64,000 nucleotides of DNA from Oscillospiraceae bacterium. GTDB taxonomy: Bacteria > Bacillota > Clostridia > Oscillospirales > Ruminococcaceae. Both the position numbers and the translations under genes were made by a program. The notes under the pieces were generated by a model. That model saw only the letters and a program-made list of their open reading frames with translations. It was not told the DNA's origin and did not search any database. The DNA is taken from the NCBI GenBank assembly GCA_017439985.1, contig JAFSIC010000062.1, forward strand, positions 1 to 64,000, given 5' to 3'. Below, piece after piece: positions 50,129-59,265 of this stretch (positions are counted from its first letter, which is position 1; each line of letters starts with the position of its first letter).

Positions 50129-52075
50129 GTGGACACCTGTATTTTTGACAGCAAACTGACTCAGTATAAAGACCCTTTCGGCGCCTTACCCTCCGGTCAA
50201 TCTGTGACCTTCCGTGTCTATCTGCCAAAACGTATTGCTGCGGAGCGTGTGGATCTGGTCATCCATACCGATGATTCACCCGATGTGGACGTTCCGATGG
50301 AACTGGTCCGCTTTACTGCCGATGAAAACGTGTATCAGTGCGTCTTTTGTCCTGCAAGACCAAAGCTGTACTTCTATAACTTCCGTTTTGTGGATAACGG
50401 TGAACAGCACACCCTGACTCCTGATGACTACAAATGTGCGGAGATCGACGGCAGCGGCTCCAGCTGGCAGCTGACCGTTTACGACAAAGATACGAAAACT
50501 CCAAGCTGTCTGGGCGACGGTATTCTCTATCAGATCTTCCCGGACCGCTTCTATAACTCCGGTATTCCGAAGATGGGCGTGCCTGCGGACCGTGAGCTCC
50601 GCGATGACTGGGGCGAACTGCCTGTTTACCGCGAAAATTCAAAAGGTGTCTTCACCTGCAACGACTACTTCGGCGGCGACCTGAAGGGCATTGAGAAAAA
50701 GCTGGACTATCTGGAAGAACTGGGCGTCAGCTGTATCTACCTGAACCCGATTTTCGAGGCTCATGCCAACCACCGTTATAATGTTGCCGACTACATGAAG
50801 ATCGACCCGCTGCTGGGCACGGAGCAGGATTTCACCGATCTGTGCGAAGCTGCAAAAAAACGCGGAATGTCTGTCATCATTGACGGCGTGTTCAATCATA
50901 CCGGCAGTGACAGTATCTACTTCAATAAAGAAGGCCGCTACGGTGAAAATACCGGTGCTTACCGCGACCCAAACAGCCCGTACTATCCTTGGTATCAGTT
51001 CAAAAATTATCCGGATGACTATGAAAGCTGGTGGGGCTTCAAGACACTGCCGAATGTCAACGAGGACAATAAGGAGTTTCTTGACTTCATCTGCCGTGAC
51101 GAGGATTCCGTTATCCATCACTGGATGAAAGCCGGCGCTTCCGGTTTCCGTCTGGACGTAGCGGATGAGCTGCCGGATATTATTCTTGACGAAATCAACC
51201 GCGCCATCAAGAGCCACGGCGATGATAAGGTCATCATCGGCGAGGTTTGGGAGGACGCGACCAATAAAATCGCATACAGCCGCCGCAGACGCTATCTGCT
51301 GGGCGGACAGCTGGACAGCGTTATGAACTATCCGTTCCGCAGCTGCGTACTGGATTATGTTCGTGACGGCAAGGGCAGACAGTTCCTGACAACGGTGAAC
51401 AGCATCGTGGAGAACTACCCGATGCCGGCACTGAACTGCGCCATGAACCCTCTGTCCACCCACGACACCGAGCGTGCGCTGACGGTTCTGGCCTGCGAGC
51501 CATCCAATGGCCGCGACCGCATCTGGCAGGCGGACAACCACTATCTCCACGCCGATGCGTACTGGCAGGGTATCAATTCTCTGAAGCTGGCTGCGACTCT
51601 GCAGTACTTCCTGCCGGGTATTCCGAGCCTGTACTACGGCGACGAGGCCGGTCTTTCCGGTTACAGAGACCCGTTCAATCGCTGCTGCTACCCTTGGGGC
51701 TATGAAAATGCAGAGCTGGTCGAATGGTTCAAGAAGCTGGGTCAGCTGCGCAAACAGGCAAAATTCCTGAAAGATTGCCAGTTTACTCCGCTTTGCGTCA
51801 ATGACAACATCTGCTCTTATATTCGCCATCTGGATGAGGAGCATCAGCTGCTGGTTGCCATCAACCGCAGTTATGAGTCTCATTATCTGCCGACCCCGAA
51901 GGCCTTCAAGAATGTACGGCCTGTCACCCTCTGTGGCAGCTACAATGACAACGGTCAGCTGGAACATCACAGCGCCGTGGTCTTCCTCATCAACAAAGAT
52001 GCGGAGAAGGCAAGCGCGAAAATCGCAGAATCTCCGAAAGCTGTTCCTGTGAAAGCCCCAAAAAGCGAAAAATAA
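50129..52075 (+). CDS. GH13 alpha-amylase family enzyme (neopullulanase/maltodextrinase-like)
   Basis: A 648-residue intracellular alpha-glucan hydrolase starting at GTG. Residues about 1-125 form an N-terminal CBM34-like beta domain, as in cyclomaltodextrinases. The catalytic barrel has all conserved regions: DGVFNHTG (region I), GFRLDVADEL (II, nucleophile Asp), GEVWED (III, acid Glu) and LSTHDTERAL (IV). A beta C-terminal domain follows, then a Lys/Ala/Pro-rich tail of about 25 residues with no known function. Without a signal peptide it acts on internalised maltodextrins or glycogen, complementing GlgP. Confidence 0.92.
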   Translation: MDTCIFDSKLTQYKDPFGALPSGQSVTFRVYLPKRIAAERVDLVIHTDDSPDVDVPMELVRFTADENVYQCVFCPARPKLYFYNFRFVDNGEQHTLTPDDYKCAEIDGSGSSWQLTVYDKDTKTPSCLGDGILYQIFPDRFYNSGIPKMGVPADRELRDDWGELPVYRENSKGVFTCNDYFGGDLKGIEKKLDYLEELGVSCIYLNPIFEAHANHRYNVADYMKIDPLLGTEQDFTDLCEAAKKRGMSVIIDGVFNHTGSDSIYFNKEGRYGENTGAYRDPNSPYYPWYQFKNYPDDYESWWGFKTLPNVNEDNKEFLDFICRDEDSVIHHWMKAGASGFRLDVADELPDIILDEINRAIKSHGDDKVIIGEVWEDATNKIAYSRRRRYLLGGQLDSVMNYPFRSCVLDYVRDGKGRQFLTTVNSIVENYPMPALNCAMNPLSTHDTERALTVLACEPSNGRDRIWQADNHYLHADAYWQGINSLKLAATLQYFLPGIPSLYYGDEAGLSGYRDPFNRCCYPWGYENAELVEWFKKLGQLRKQAKFLKDCQFTPLCVNDNICSYIRHLDEEHQLLVAINRSYESHYLPTPKAFKNVRPVTLCGSYNDNGQLEHHSAVVFLINKDAEKASAKIAESPKAVPVKAPKSEK

Positions 52076-52082
52076 AGCATAA

Positions 52083-52113
52083 AAAATCCCTCTCCAAACG
52101 GAGAGGGATTTTT
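52083..52113. terminator. Bidirectional terminator
   Basis: AAATCCCTCTCC-AAAC-GGAGAGGGATTT between convergent genes. Confidence 0.88.
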
Positions 52114-52123
52114 GTTTGGTGTT

Positions 52124-53395
52124 TTAGTTTTTGACATTTGCCTGTTTGATGATTTCCGGTTTTGGAGAGATTTCGCCGGCTTTCATCAGAGAGATCTTGG
52201 TCATCAGAGGACCAAAGAGCTCATAGACCAGTACGGCAAAGAGAACGATGTTTCGGATCAGCTGTCCGTCATCTCCCATGGAAGCGGTTGCTTTCATGGA
52301 CATACCCAGAGCAACACCTGCCTGAGGCAGCAGGGTAATGCCCAGATATTTGCGGATGGTCGCGCTGCAGTGAGTAATGGTAGAACCCATGGTTGCGCCG
52401 AGGATCTTACCGGCGGAGCGGGCAGCGATATAAGCCAGACCAATACCGATAACGGCAATGTTGCTGAAGACAGACAGTTCCAAATCTGCGCCGCTGAGGA
52501 CGAAGAAGAGAACATAAAGCGGTGCGGTCCATTTGTTGGCACGACCCATCATGTCTTCGGAGAAGTTACAGATGTTGCAGAACACAGTACCCATCATCAT
52601 GCAAACCAGCAGAGAAGAGAAGCCGATGTGAACACCGCCGATGTCGAAGCTCATCATGGAGAGACCAACGGTAAGCAGAACAAAGGCAATGATAATGGAA
52701 AGACGTTTACTGTTGGAATCGAATACTTTTTCCATCAGGTTCAGAATGTAGCCGATGAGAGCGCCGAGGAGCAGGGATACCAGCACTTCCAGAACCGGTT
52801 CGACAAGAATGGAAGTCAGGCTGATGGTGCCGTGCATCAGTGCGCGGGCAATGCCGTAGGATACAGCGAAGACAATCAGACAGATCGCATCATCCAGCGC
52901 AACGATCGGCAGCAGGATGTCGGTCAGCGGACCTTTGGCTTTGTACTGTTTTACGACCATCAGGGTAGCGGCCGGTGCGGTTGCAGCAGCGATGGCACCC
53001 AATACAATGGCTGCAGGCAGGCTGAGCAGATCAGGCATCAGGAAATGCAGAGCGATCATAGCAGCATCAACCAGCAAAGCAGCAGTCAACGCTTCAAAGA
53101 AAGCGGTGACGGTAGCCTGACGACCGATGCGCTTCAGCTGGGAAAGACGGAATTCGTTACCGATATCAAAGGCGATGAAGCCGAGGGCAACGTCACAGAA
53201 AATCGAGTAATCCTTCACATTTTCAATGCTGTGGAAGCCAAGACCGAGAACACCGAGCTGACCGAGAACGTAAGGACCGATGAGAATACCGGCAACCAGG
53301 TAAGCGGTTACAGCAGGGAGCTGCAGTTTTTTGGCAACACGGGAAAGGAGCAGACCGCTGATAACGGCAATGCTCAGACAGAGGAGTTGTTCCAT
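52124..53395 (-). CDS. Kef/CPA2-type cation-proton antiporter
   Basis: A 423-residue membrane protein with about twelve helices, of the monovalent cation:proton antiporter-2 family. LPAVTAYLVAGILIGP is the typical second-helix motif, and conserved acidic residues occur in the ion-path segments (ALDDAICL). There is no C-terminal TrkA-N regulatory domain, unlike KefB/C. It probably exchanges Na+ or K+ for H+. Single gene with its own promoter. Confidence 0.9.
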   Translation of the reverse strand: MEQLLCLSIAVISGLLLSRVAKKLQLPAVTAYLVAGILIGPYVLGQLGVLGLGFHSIENVKDYSIFCDVALGFIAFDIGNEFRLSQLKRIGRQATVTAFFEALTAALLVDAAMIALHFLMPDLLSLPAAIVLGAIAAATAPAATLMVVKQYKAKGPLTDILLPIVALDDAICLIVFAVSYGIARALMHGTISLTSILVEPVLEVLVSLLLGALIGYILNLMEKVFDSNSKRLSIIIAFVLLTVGLSMMSFDIGGVHIGFSSLLVCMMMGTVFCNICNFSEDMMGRANKWTAPLYVLFFVLSGADLELSVFSNIAVIGIGLAYIAARSAGKILGATMGSTITHCSATIRKYLGITLLPQAGVALGMSMKATASMGDDGQLIRNIVLFAVLVYELFGPLMTKISLMKAGEISPKPEIIKQANVKN

Positions 53396-53448
53396 AAAGA
53401 TTCCTTCTTCTTATACAATTTATGACACTTATAAAAGGCCCGTGTGCA

Positions 53449-53477
53449 ATTATAGTCCTCTGATTTTTGAATTTCAA
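53449..53477 (-). promoter_or_regulatory. Promoter of the antiporter
   Basis: Minus-strand TTGAAA and consensus TATAAT with a 17-base spacer. Confidence 0.7.
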
Positions 53478-53550
53478 GAAATAAATTCAACAAATACTTT
53501 CAACTTTTCACATTCTCTTTCGATAAAAGAAAATAAACTGATAAAGAAAT

Positions 53551-53582
53551 AACCGAATCTGAGGAAATGCTCAAATTCGGTT
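53551..53582 (-). terminator. Terminator of the maf operon
   Basis: AACCGAAT-TGA... stem with ATTCGGTT, followed on the minus strand by a T-rich stretch. Confidence 0.75.
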
Positions 53583-53591
53583 AGTATGCTT

Positions 53592-54164
53592 TTATTTTGT
53601 TTTGGTGAAGTCGAAATATTTGCGGATTTTTCGTGCACAGAGTGCCACAGGGAAGCCCATTACATTGAAGTAATCGCCGTGGATTCCCTTGACGAGAAGG
53701 GAGCCCTTGCCCTGAATGCCGTAGCCGCCGGCTTTGTCGTAAGGTTCTTCCAGGGAAGCATACCACTGGATCTCCTCTTCGCTGAGTGGGTAGAATTCCA
53801 CCTCGGTCACGTCGTAGAAGCACTCGGTTTTGCCCTCCAAAGCCAGCGCCACACCGGTATAAACCTGATGACGGCGTCCGGACAGGGAGCGGATCATTTC
53901 CACGCAGTGGTCGTGGCTTTTTGGTTTGCCGAGGACCTGATCGTCCACGGCAACGATAGTATCGGAGCCGATGACCAAGTCCTGCGGATGCTGGGCAGCG
54001 ATTTCTTCGGCTTTGGCTTTGGCCAGAGCCATAACGGTTTCCGCCGGAGTAGCTCTCTCGGGAACGATTTCATCGCCCTTGGCAGGTTCTACGCTGAAAT
54101 CCGGATGGATCTGTTTCAGCAGCTCAATGCGGCGGGGGGATTTGGATGCTAAAATCAGTTTCAT
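53592..54164 (-). CDS. maf: Maf-like nucleotide pyrophosphatase
   Basis: A 190-residue dTTP/UTP pyrophosphatase that hydrolyses non-canonical nucleotides. It starts LILASKSPRRIELL, carries SDTIVAVDDQVLGKP and GYGIQGKGSLLVKGIHGDYFNVMGFP, the full family signature. GGAGGAAG precedes ATG 54164; a longer frame overlaps dut. It is the last gene of a four-gene nucleotide-repair operon. Confidence 0.94.
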   Translation of the reverse strand: MKLILASKSPRRIELLKQIHPDFSVEPAKGDEIVPERATPAETVMALAKAKAEEIAAQHPQDLVIGSDTIVAVDDQVLGKPKSHDHCVEMIRSLSGRRHQVYTGVALALEGKTECFYDVTEVEFYPLSEEEIQWYASLEEPYDKAGGYGIQGKGSLLVKGIHGDYFNVMGFPVALCARKIRKYFDFTKTK

Positions 54165-54180
54165 CGCAGCTTCCTCCACG

Positions 54181-54624
54181 CTAAGAGCGGCCGGTCGAAC
54201 CGAAGCCGCCGGCACCGCGTTCGGTGTCGGAAAGTTCTTCCACCTGAATGATTTCCGGCAGAGCGACCGGCATCAGCAGCAGCTGTGCCACACGGTCACC
54301 GGGATGAACGACGAAATCGGTATTGGAATTGTTGCGGAGAAAGACGCTGATCTCGCCGCGGTAGTCGGAGTCGATGACACCGATGCCGTTGCCCATGGAG
54401 ATGCCGTATTTATATGCCATGGAGCTGCGGGAGGCAATGATCGCCACATATTCGGCGCTCTCCATTTCAATGGCGATGCCGGTTGGCAGACGTACACCTT
54501 CGCCTGCGGGGATGATGAGATCTTCCTCGATGCAGGCGCGCAGATCATGTCCTGCGCTGCCGACGGTTTCACGCTTTGGCAGCTGTGCGCCCTCGCGAAC
54601 CAGTTTTACTTTTAAGATAGACAT
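54181..54624 (-). CDS. dut: dUTP diphosphatase
   Basis: A 147-residue trimeric dUTPase. The five conserved motifs are present: GSAGHDLRA, SRSSMAYKYG, GNGIGVIDSDYRGE, PGDRVAQLL and the C-terminal GAGGFGSTG loop. It lowers dUTP and provides dUMP. It lies between the acetyltransferase and maf genes with very short gaps. Confidence 0.96.
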   Translation of the reverse strand: MSILKVKLVREGAQLPKRETVGSAGHDLRACIEEDLIIPAGEGVRLPTGIAIEMESAEYVAIIASRSSMAYKYGISMGNGIGVIDSDYRGEISVFLRNNSNTDFVVHPGDRVAQLLLMPVALPEIIQVEELSDTERGAGGFGSTGRS

Positions 54625-54627
54625 AAT

Positions 54628-55155
54628 TTATCCCTCATTTATATTATTAGTCAGTTCATAGGATGGATGATACAGTCCGGTGGGTTCATAAAATTCCTCG
54701 CTGATGAAGTGAAAGCCCAGTTTCTCCAGCACACGGCGGGAAGCGATATTGTTCGGATTGTGACCGGCGAAAAGTTTTTCGATTTTCAGAGAGTCAAAGG
54801 CATAGCGAATGACCTGCAAAGCGGCTTCGATGGCGTAGCCTTGGTGCCAAAAGGCAGGGCGCAGATGGAAGCCCAATTCCAGACAGCCTTCATTGTGGGG
54901 ACGCAGACCGCAGCAGCCGATGAGCTCGCCGCATTCCTTGTGGAAGATGGGCCAGTACTGCAGCTGATGGTTCTGCTGATTCTGAATTTCCAGCGCGAGA
55001 CGGGCTTCGATTTCTTCATCGAGAAAATATTCGCGGGCGCAGATGTAGCGGGTCACCTGCGGGTCTCCCCAGAGAAGCCGTGCCAGCGGCAAGTCCTCGC
55101 TGTTCCAATGGGAAAAGATGATGCGTTGAGTTTCCATAAAAGAGAAGCGTTCCAT
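54628..55155 (-). CDS. GNAT-family N-acetyltransferase
   Basis: A 175-residue acetyltransferase of the RimJ/RimL type: ETQRIIFSHWNSEDLPLARLLWGDP N-terminus, and the acetyl-CoA loop LRPAFWHQGYAIEA with NIASRRVLEKLGF. ATG 55155, with GAGG before it, starts 2 bases after the stop of the YjbR gene. The substrate may be a ribosomal or other protein N-terminus; not determinable here. Confidence 0.9.
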   Translation of the reverse strand: MERFSFMETQRIIFSHWNSEDLPLARLLWGDPQVTRYICAREYFLDEEIEARLALEIQNQQNHQLQYWPIFHKECGELIGCCGLRPHNEGCLELGFHLRPAFWHQGYAIEAALQVIRYAFDSLKIEKLFAGHNPNNIASRRVLEKLGFHFISEEFYEPTGLYHPSYELTNNINEG

Positions 55156-55156
55156 C

Positions 55157-55525
55157 TTAAACCTCGATTCCAAGTTCAGCTCTTGTTTTCTTTGTCAGAG
55201 ATTTCGCCACCAGACGATAGGATTCTTCCATCATGTGCCGAATCACATCGGCGGGAACATCGCCATCCAGTTTTACCGAATTCCAGTGGACTTTGTTCAT
55301 GTAGTAGCCGGGGATGATGTCCGCATACTGCTGACGCAGCAGGTCGCCCTCCAGAGGTTCCAGCTTCAGAGTCAGATAAACCTCCTCGCCGCTGTCGCTG
55401 AGGCAGATGGCGGCAAACATCTTTCCGCCGATGAGCCAGCGGTGCCAGTTCCATTCAAACTTAAAATCTTTGACCGACGCCGGGAAAGCAGACAACTCTT
55501 CATAGATCCATGTGTTAGCTGTCAT
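55157..55525 (-). CDS. MmcQ/YjbR-family DNA-binding protein
   Basis: A 122-residue protein with the YjbR fold: WHRWLIGGKMFAAICL, LTLKLEPLEGDLLRQQY and the PGYYMNKVHWNSVKLDG motif. Family members have a double wing DNA-binding-like fold; the role is uncertain. First gene of the minus-strand operon YjbR-GNAT-dut-maf; AGGAGG upstream. Confidence 0.9.
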   Translation of the reverse strand: MTANTWIYEELSAFPASVKDFKFEWNWHRWLIGGKMFAAICLSDSGEEVYLTLKLEPLEGDLLRQQYADIIPGYYMNKVHWNSVKLDGDVPADVIRHMMEESYRLVAKSLTKKTRAELGIEV

Positions 55526-55658
55526 CGACTCACCTCCTGTATTGTATTATCTTATCATATTTTTACGGCAGGAACAACGAAAAGTGATGAAAAAAGAAGA
55601 AGGGAACGCACCGCATTTCACAAGAAATAAAAAGATGTGAAAAATTTGAAAAAAAGAT

Positions 55659-55687
55659 TTGAATATTCTGTCGCTTCGTGCTATCAT
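55659..55687 (+). promoter_or_regulatory. Promoter of the CD0519-like transporter
   Basis: TTGAAT and TATCAT with a 17-base spacer. Confidence 0.6.
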
Positions 55688-55724
55688 TGTTCCATAACAA
55701 TTATTTGTTTTTGGGAGGACTATT

Positions 55725-56924
55725 ATGGATAACGAAAATCGTGATCTTACTGCTGTTCATCCACAGATGAAAAAGGTTGTCAGCCTTGAAAGCTTTGTCT
55801 TCATCGGTCTGTTCATCGCCTTCTTCGGCTGGATCGGCAGCCAGATGGGCATTGTCAACATGCTCAACACCATGATGAATACAGCATTTGACCTGCTGAT
55901 CAACACCTGCTTCTACATTATGGCGATCGCTGTTCTGGCAGGCGCAATCGCAGCCCTCTTCACCGAGTTCGGTGTGGTTGCGATCATGAACAAGATCCTG
56001 TCTCCGCTGATGAAACCGGTTTACGGTCTTCCGGGCGCCAGCGTCATCGGTGTCTTTGCTACTTATCTCTCCGATAACCCTGCGATCCTGACTCTGGCCG
56101 ATGACCACGGCTTCAGACGTTACTTCAAAAAATATCAGCTGCCTGCACTGTGCAACATCGGTACCGCATTTGGTATGGGTCTGATCATCACCACCTTTAT
56201 GATGGGTATCCCTTCTCCAAGCGGCGAAAGCTTTGTGACCGCTGCCCTCATCGGTAACCTGGGTGCGATCATCGGTTCCGTTGTCAGCGTACGCATTATG
56301 CTGATGTTCACATCTAAATATTATGGTACCACCGAGTTCTGCGATGTTGACCACAGCATGACCGATGCTCAGGTCATGACCGACTACCGTATGGTTCGTC
56401 CGGGTTCCGCAGCAGGTCGTTTCATGAATGCCATGCTGGAAGGCGGCAAATCCGGTGTTGACATGGGTATGGCTGTTATCCCTGGCGTACTGATCATCTG
56501 TACTGTTGTTATGATGCTGACCAACGGCGCTTCCGCAGACGGCACCTTCACCGGCGCTGCTTACGAAGGCATCGGCTTCCTGCCAATGGTAGGCGAAAAA
56601 CTCGGCTTTATCCTGGAACCTCTCTTCGGCTTCACCAGCTCCAAAGGTATTGCAGTTCCTGTTACCGCTCTGGGTGCAGCAGGTGCAGCGATCGGTCTGA
56701 TCCCTGGTATGGTTGCGGATGGTCTGGCTACCGGCAACGATATCGCAGTCTTCACCGCAATGTGCATGTGCTGGTCCGGTTACCTGTCCACTCACGTTGC
56801 AATGATGGACTCCCTGAAATGTCCAGAAATGACCGGTAAAGCAATCATCAGCCACACCTTCGGCGGTCTGGTTGCAGGCTTCTCCGCTCACTGGATCTAT
56901 GTTCTGCTGTCCATGCTGGGCTAA
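55725..56924 (+). CDS. CD0519/CD1768-family nucleoside-recognition (Gate) membrane protein
   Basis: A 399-residue membrane protein with about nine to ten hydrophobic segments and nucleoside-recognition (Gate) domain features in two halves (VIGVFATYLSDNPAILTLADD and GVLIICTVVMMLTNGA). The family, annotated from C. difficile, is presumed to transport a small metabolite; the substrate is not known. GGGAGG upstream. Strong codon bias suggests high expression. Single gene. Confidence 0.85.
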   Translation: MDNENRDLTAVHPQMKKVVSLESFVFIGLFIAFFGWIGSQMGIVNMLNTMMNTAFDLLINTCFYIMAIAVLAGAIAALFTEFGVVAIMNKILSPLMKPVYGLPGASVIGVFATYLSDNPAILTLADDHGFRRYFKKYQLPALCNIGTAFGMGLIITTFMMGIPSPSGESFVTAALIGNLGAIIGSVVSVRIMLMFTSKYYGTTEFCDVDHSMTDAQVMTDYRMVRPGSAAGRFMNAMLEGGKSGVDMGMAVIPGVLIICTVVMMLTNGASADGTFTGAAYEGIGFLPMVGEKLGFILEPLFGFTSSKGIAVPVTALGAAGAAIGLIPGMVADGLATGNDIAVFTAMCMCWSGYLSTHVAMMDSLKCPEMTGKAIISHTFGGLVAGFSAHWIYVLLSMLG

Positions 56925-56944
56925 TCCTCTTCAATCTGTCTAAA

Positions 56945-56978
56945 AAATCCCGCGGAATCCCGCGGGATTTCTTTTTTT
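56945..56978 (+). terminator. Terminator
   Basis: AAATCCCGCG / CGCGGGATTT stem with a T-tract. Confidence 0.88.
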
Positions 56979-57011
56979 CGCAGAAAACTGCCCGGATTCA
57001 CAGTTTGTTTA

Positions 57012-57040
57012 TGGAAAAGAGCTTTCTTTTCTGCTACAAT
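57012..57040 (+). promoter_or_regulatory. Promoter of the DUF5685-dnaJ cluster
   Basis: TGGAAA and TACAAT with a 17-base spacer. Confidence 0.55.
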
Positions 57041-57073
57041 AAGAATATTATGAGATGGTAAGGTGGGAAAGAT

Positions 57074-57928
57074 ATGTTTGGTTACATCAAACCCTGTGCT
57101 CCCGAACTGAAAGTCAAGGAGCAGGAAGCATATCGCGCTGTCTACTGCGGGCTTTGCAAGGAGCTGGGCAGGAGCTATGGACAGCTGTCCCGCATGACTC
57201 TCAGCTATGATTTTGCCTTTCTCTCTGTTCTTGCCATGGGCGTGCGGGGCGATGCGGTGGAGTTCCGGCAGGAGCGCTGTATGGTGCATCCGCTGAAAAA
57301 ACGAAATATCTGCCAGTCCTGCGGCAGCTTGGAACTGTCGGCGGCCATGGCGATCATTTTGCTCTACCACAAGCTGCAGGATAACATAGCAGATGGCGAT
57401 GCCGCTGAGAAGGCAGCCTGCCTGTTGGCGTTGCCGGCGGCAAAAGCAGCCTACGATAAGGCGGCGGCAAAACTGCCTGCGTTGGCGAAACTGACGGAGG
57501 AGCAAATGGCGTCGCAGGCTGCGCTGGAGAAAGAACGCTGTTCTTCGGTTGACCGTGCGGCAGAACCGACAGCGAAGATTCTGGAGGCGCTGCTGGGCAG
57601 TTTGTCTGAGGACGAGACGCAGCAGCTGGTGCTGAAACGGATCGGCTATCTGCTGGGCCGCTGTATCTATCTCATGGACGCATTGGACGATCTGGAAGAG
57701 GATATCAAGAAGGATAATTACAATCCCTTCCGCTACTGTGAAGCGCAGGAGGGGGAATCGCCTCAGGAGCAGGCGGTATCCTCGCTGTATCTGACCATCG
57801 CGGAACTGATCCGCGCCTACGATTTGCTGGAGGTTCAATATTTCGAGGGCATTTTATCCAATGTCTTTGAGTTGGGGCTGAAGCAGAGCGTGGACCATAT
57901 CAAAGAGAAACGAATGAATACAAAATAA
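57074..57928 (+). CDS. DUF5685 family protein
   Basis: A 284-residue mainly helical protein. Conserved features are the N-terminal MFGYIKP, a CGLCKELG motif (about residue 27), CQSC near 80 and LGRCIYLMDALDDLEED, which recalls an all-helical polyprenyl-synthase-like fold. Cysteine pairs suggest a metal site. It is followed 27 bases later by a J-domain protein and then a membrane protein, forming an apparent three-gene operon. Function unknown. Confidence 0.85.
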   Translation: MFGYIKPCAPELKVKEQEAYRAVYCGLCKELGRSYGQLSRMTLSYDFAFLSVLAMGVRGDAVEFRQERCMVHPLKKRNICQSCGSLELSAAMAIILLYHKLQDNIADGDAAEKAACLLALPAAKAAYDKAAAKLPALAKLTEEQMASQAALEKERCSSVDRAAEPTAKILEALLGSLSEDETQQLVLKRIGYLLGRCIYLMDALDDLEEDIKKDNYNPFRYCEAQEGESPQEQAVSSLYLTIAELIRAYDLLEVQYFEGILSNVFELGLKQSVDHIKEKRMNTK

Positions 57929-57955
57929 TTCACATAAATTGAAGGAGACTGATGT

Positions 57956-58627
57956 ATGGATCCTTATAAAGTACTGGGTGTTGCACCGGATGCTACCGAT
58001 GAACAGGTCAAGGCTGCTTATCGCGATCTTGCCCGCAAATATCACCCGGATAATTATGCCAACAATCCTCTGGCTGATCTGGCTCAGGAAAAAATGAAGC
58101 AGATCAACGAGGCTTACGATACCATTACCAAACAGCGCAAAGCCTCTCAGAGCAGTGCGGGCAGCTATCAGCAGAGCTACGGCTCTCAGCGCAGCAGCTC
58201 CACCTATCAGTATGGTCAGAGCTACGGTCAGAGCGGACAGAGTTCTGCTCAGTTTGCGGATATCCGCCGTCTGATCATGCAGCGCCGCATCGTGGAGGCA
58301 GAAGAACTGCTGGACGGCGTGCCGGTGGCGGGGCGCAGTGCGGAATGGTACTTCCTCAAGGGCAATATCCTCTACAACAAAGGCTGGCTGGATGAGGCTT
58401 ATCGCTACTTCACCAAAGCCTGTCAGCTGGAACCGACCAATCGGGAATATCAGAATGCCATGCAGCAGATTGCTTGGCAGCGCGGCAGCGGACGCCCGAC
58501 CGGCTATGGCTACGGCGGTCATGTGACCCGCAGTGCCGGCATGGATGCCTGCGATGTGTTCAACACGCTCATCTGCGCGGACTGCTGCTGTGAGTGCATG
58601 GGCGGCGACCTGATCGGCTGCTGTTAA
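57956..58627 (+). CDS. J-domain (DnaJ-like) protein
   Basis: A 223-residue co-chaperone-like protein. The N-terminal J domain has H30-P-D32 for stimulating DnaK. A Ser/Gln/Tyr/Gly-rich linker (about 65-100) and two TPR-like helices (about 105-170) follow. The extreme C-terminus (ADCCCECMGGDLIGCC) is unusually rich in cysteine. It lacks the zinc fingers of true DnaJ, so it is a specialised J protein, perhaps serving its operon neighbours. Confidence 0.9.
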   Translation: MDPYKVLGVAPDATDEQVKAAYRDLARKYHPDNYANNPLADLAQEKMKQINEAYDTITKQRKASQSSAGSYQQSYGSQRSSSTYQYGQSYGQSGQSSAQFADIRRLIMQRRIVEAEELLDGVPVAGRSAEWYFLKGNILYNKGWLDEAYRYFTKACQLEPTNREYQNAMQQIAWQRGSGRPTGYGYGGHVTRSAGMDACDVFNTLICADCCCECMGGDLIGCC

Positions 58628-58652
58628 AATTTTGTAGGAGTATCGTAGAGTT

Positions 58653-59198
58653 ATGAAAGAAAGAAAAAGTACGCGGGTGGCGCTGGGCGGCATGGCTTCG
58701 GCGCTCTGTCTGCTGCTGATGTTTATGACGGGCTTGATCCCCTTCGGCACCTTTGCTCTGCCGGCTATGGCGGGTATTGTGCTCATCGTGGTCGTTGTGG
58801 AGATGGGACGTTCCACTGCGGCGCTGGTTTATGCGGCGGTGTCGCTGCTGTCCCTCTTCATGTGCCCCGACAAGGAAGCGGCCATGATGTTTATCGGCTT
58901 CTTCGGTTTCTATCCGGTCATCAAGGAACTGCTGGACCGCATCAGACCGAAAATCCTGCAGGGTCTCTGTAAATTCGCCGTGTTCAACGCCGCCATTCTG
59001 GCGAGCTATTGGGTCATCATCAACCTCTTTGGTTTGGATGACATCATGGAAGAAATGGGTGCCTTCGGCGACCTGACCCTCTTTGTGACCTGGCTCATGG
59101 GCTGCGGCGTGTTTATCATGTTTGATATTGCTCTGGGGCGCATCCACTGGGCGTATAAGCATGTTCTGCGCTATCGCTTCTTCCGAAAGACGAGGTAG
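58653..59198 (+). CDS. Small membrane protein, unrecognised
   Basis: A 181-residue protein with about five hydrophobic helices and basic ends. Its layout recalls ECF-type S components, but no signature is clear. It follows the J-domain gene by 25 bases and probably belongs to the DUF5685 operon. Confidence 0.75.
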   Translation: MKERKSTRVALGGMASALCLLLMFMTGLIPFGTFALPAMAGIVLIVVVVEMGRSTAALVYAAVSLLSLFMCPDKEAAMMFIGFFGFYPVIKELLDRIRPKILQGLCKFAVFNAAILASYWVIINLFGLDDIMEEMGAFGDLTLFVTWLMGCGVFIMFDIALGRIHWAYKHVLRYRFFRKTR

Positions 59199-59210
59199 CG
59201 ACAGCTTTCG

Positions 59211-59239
59211 TTGAATTTTTCCCCAATTTGGGTTATACT
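59211..59239 (+). promoter_or_regulatory. Promoter of the macrodomain gene with palindrome in spacer
   Basis: TTGAAT and TATACT with a 17-base spacer that contains CCCAATTTGGG, an 11-bp palindrome at 59222-59232 that could be an operator. Confidence 0.6.
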
Positions 59240-59265
59240 TAATCTTAGAAAAGGAGGAGATGCGT

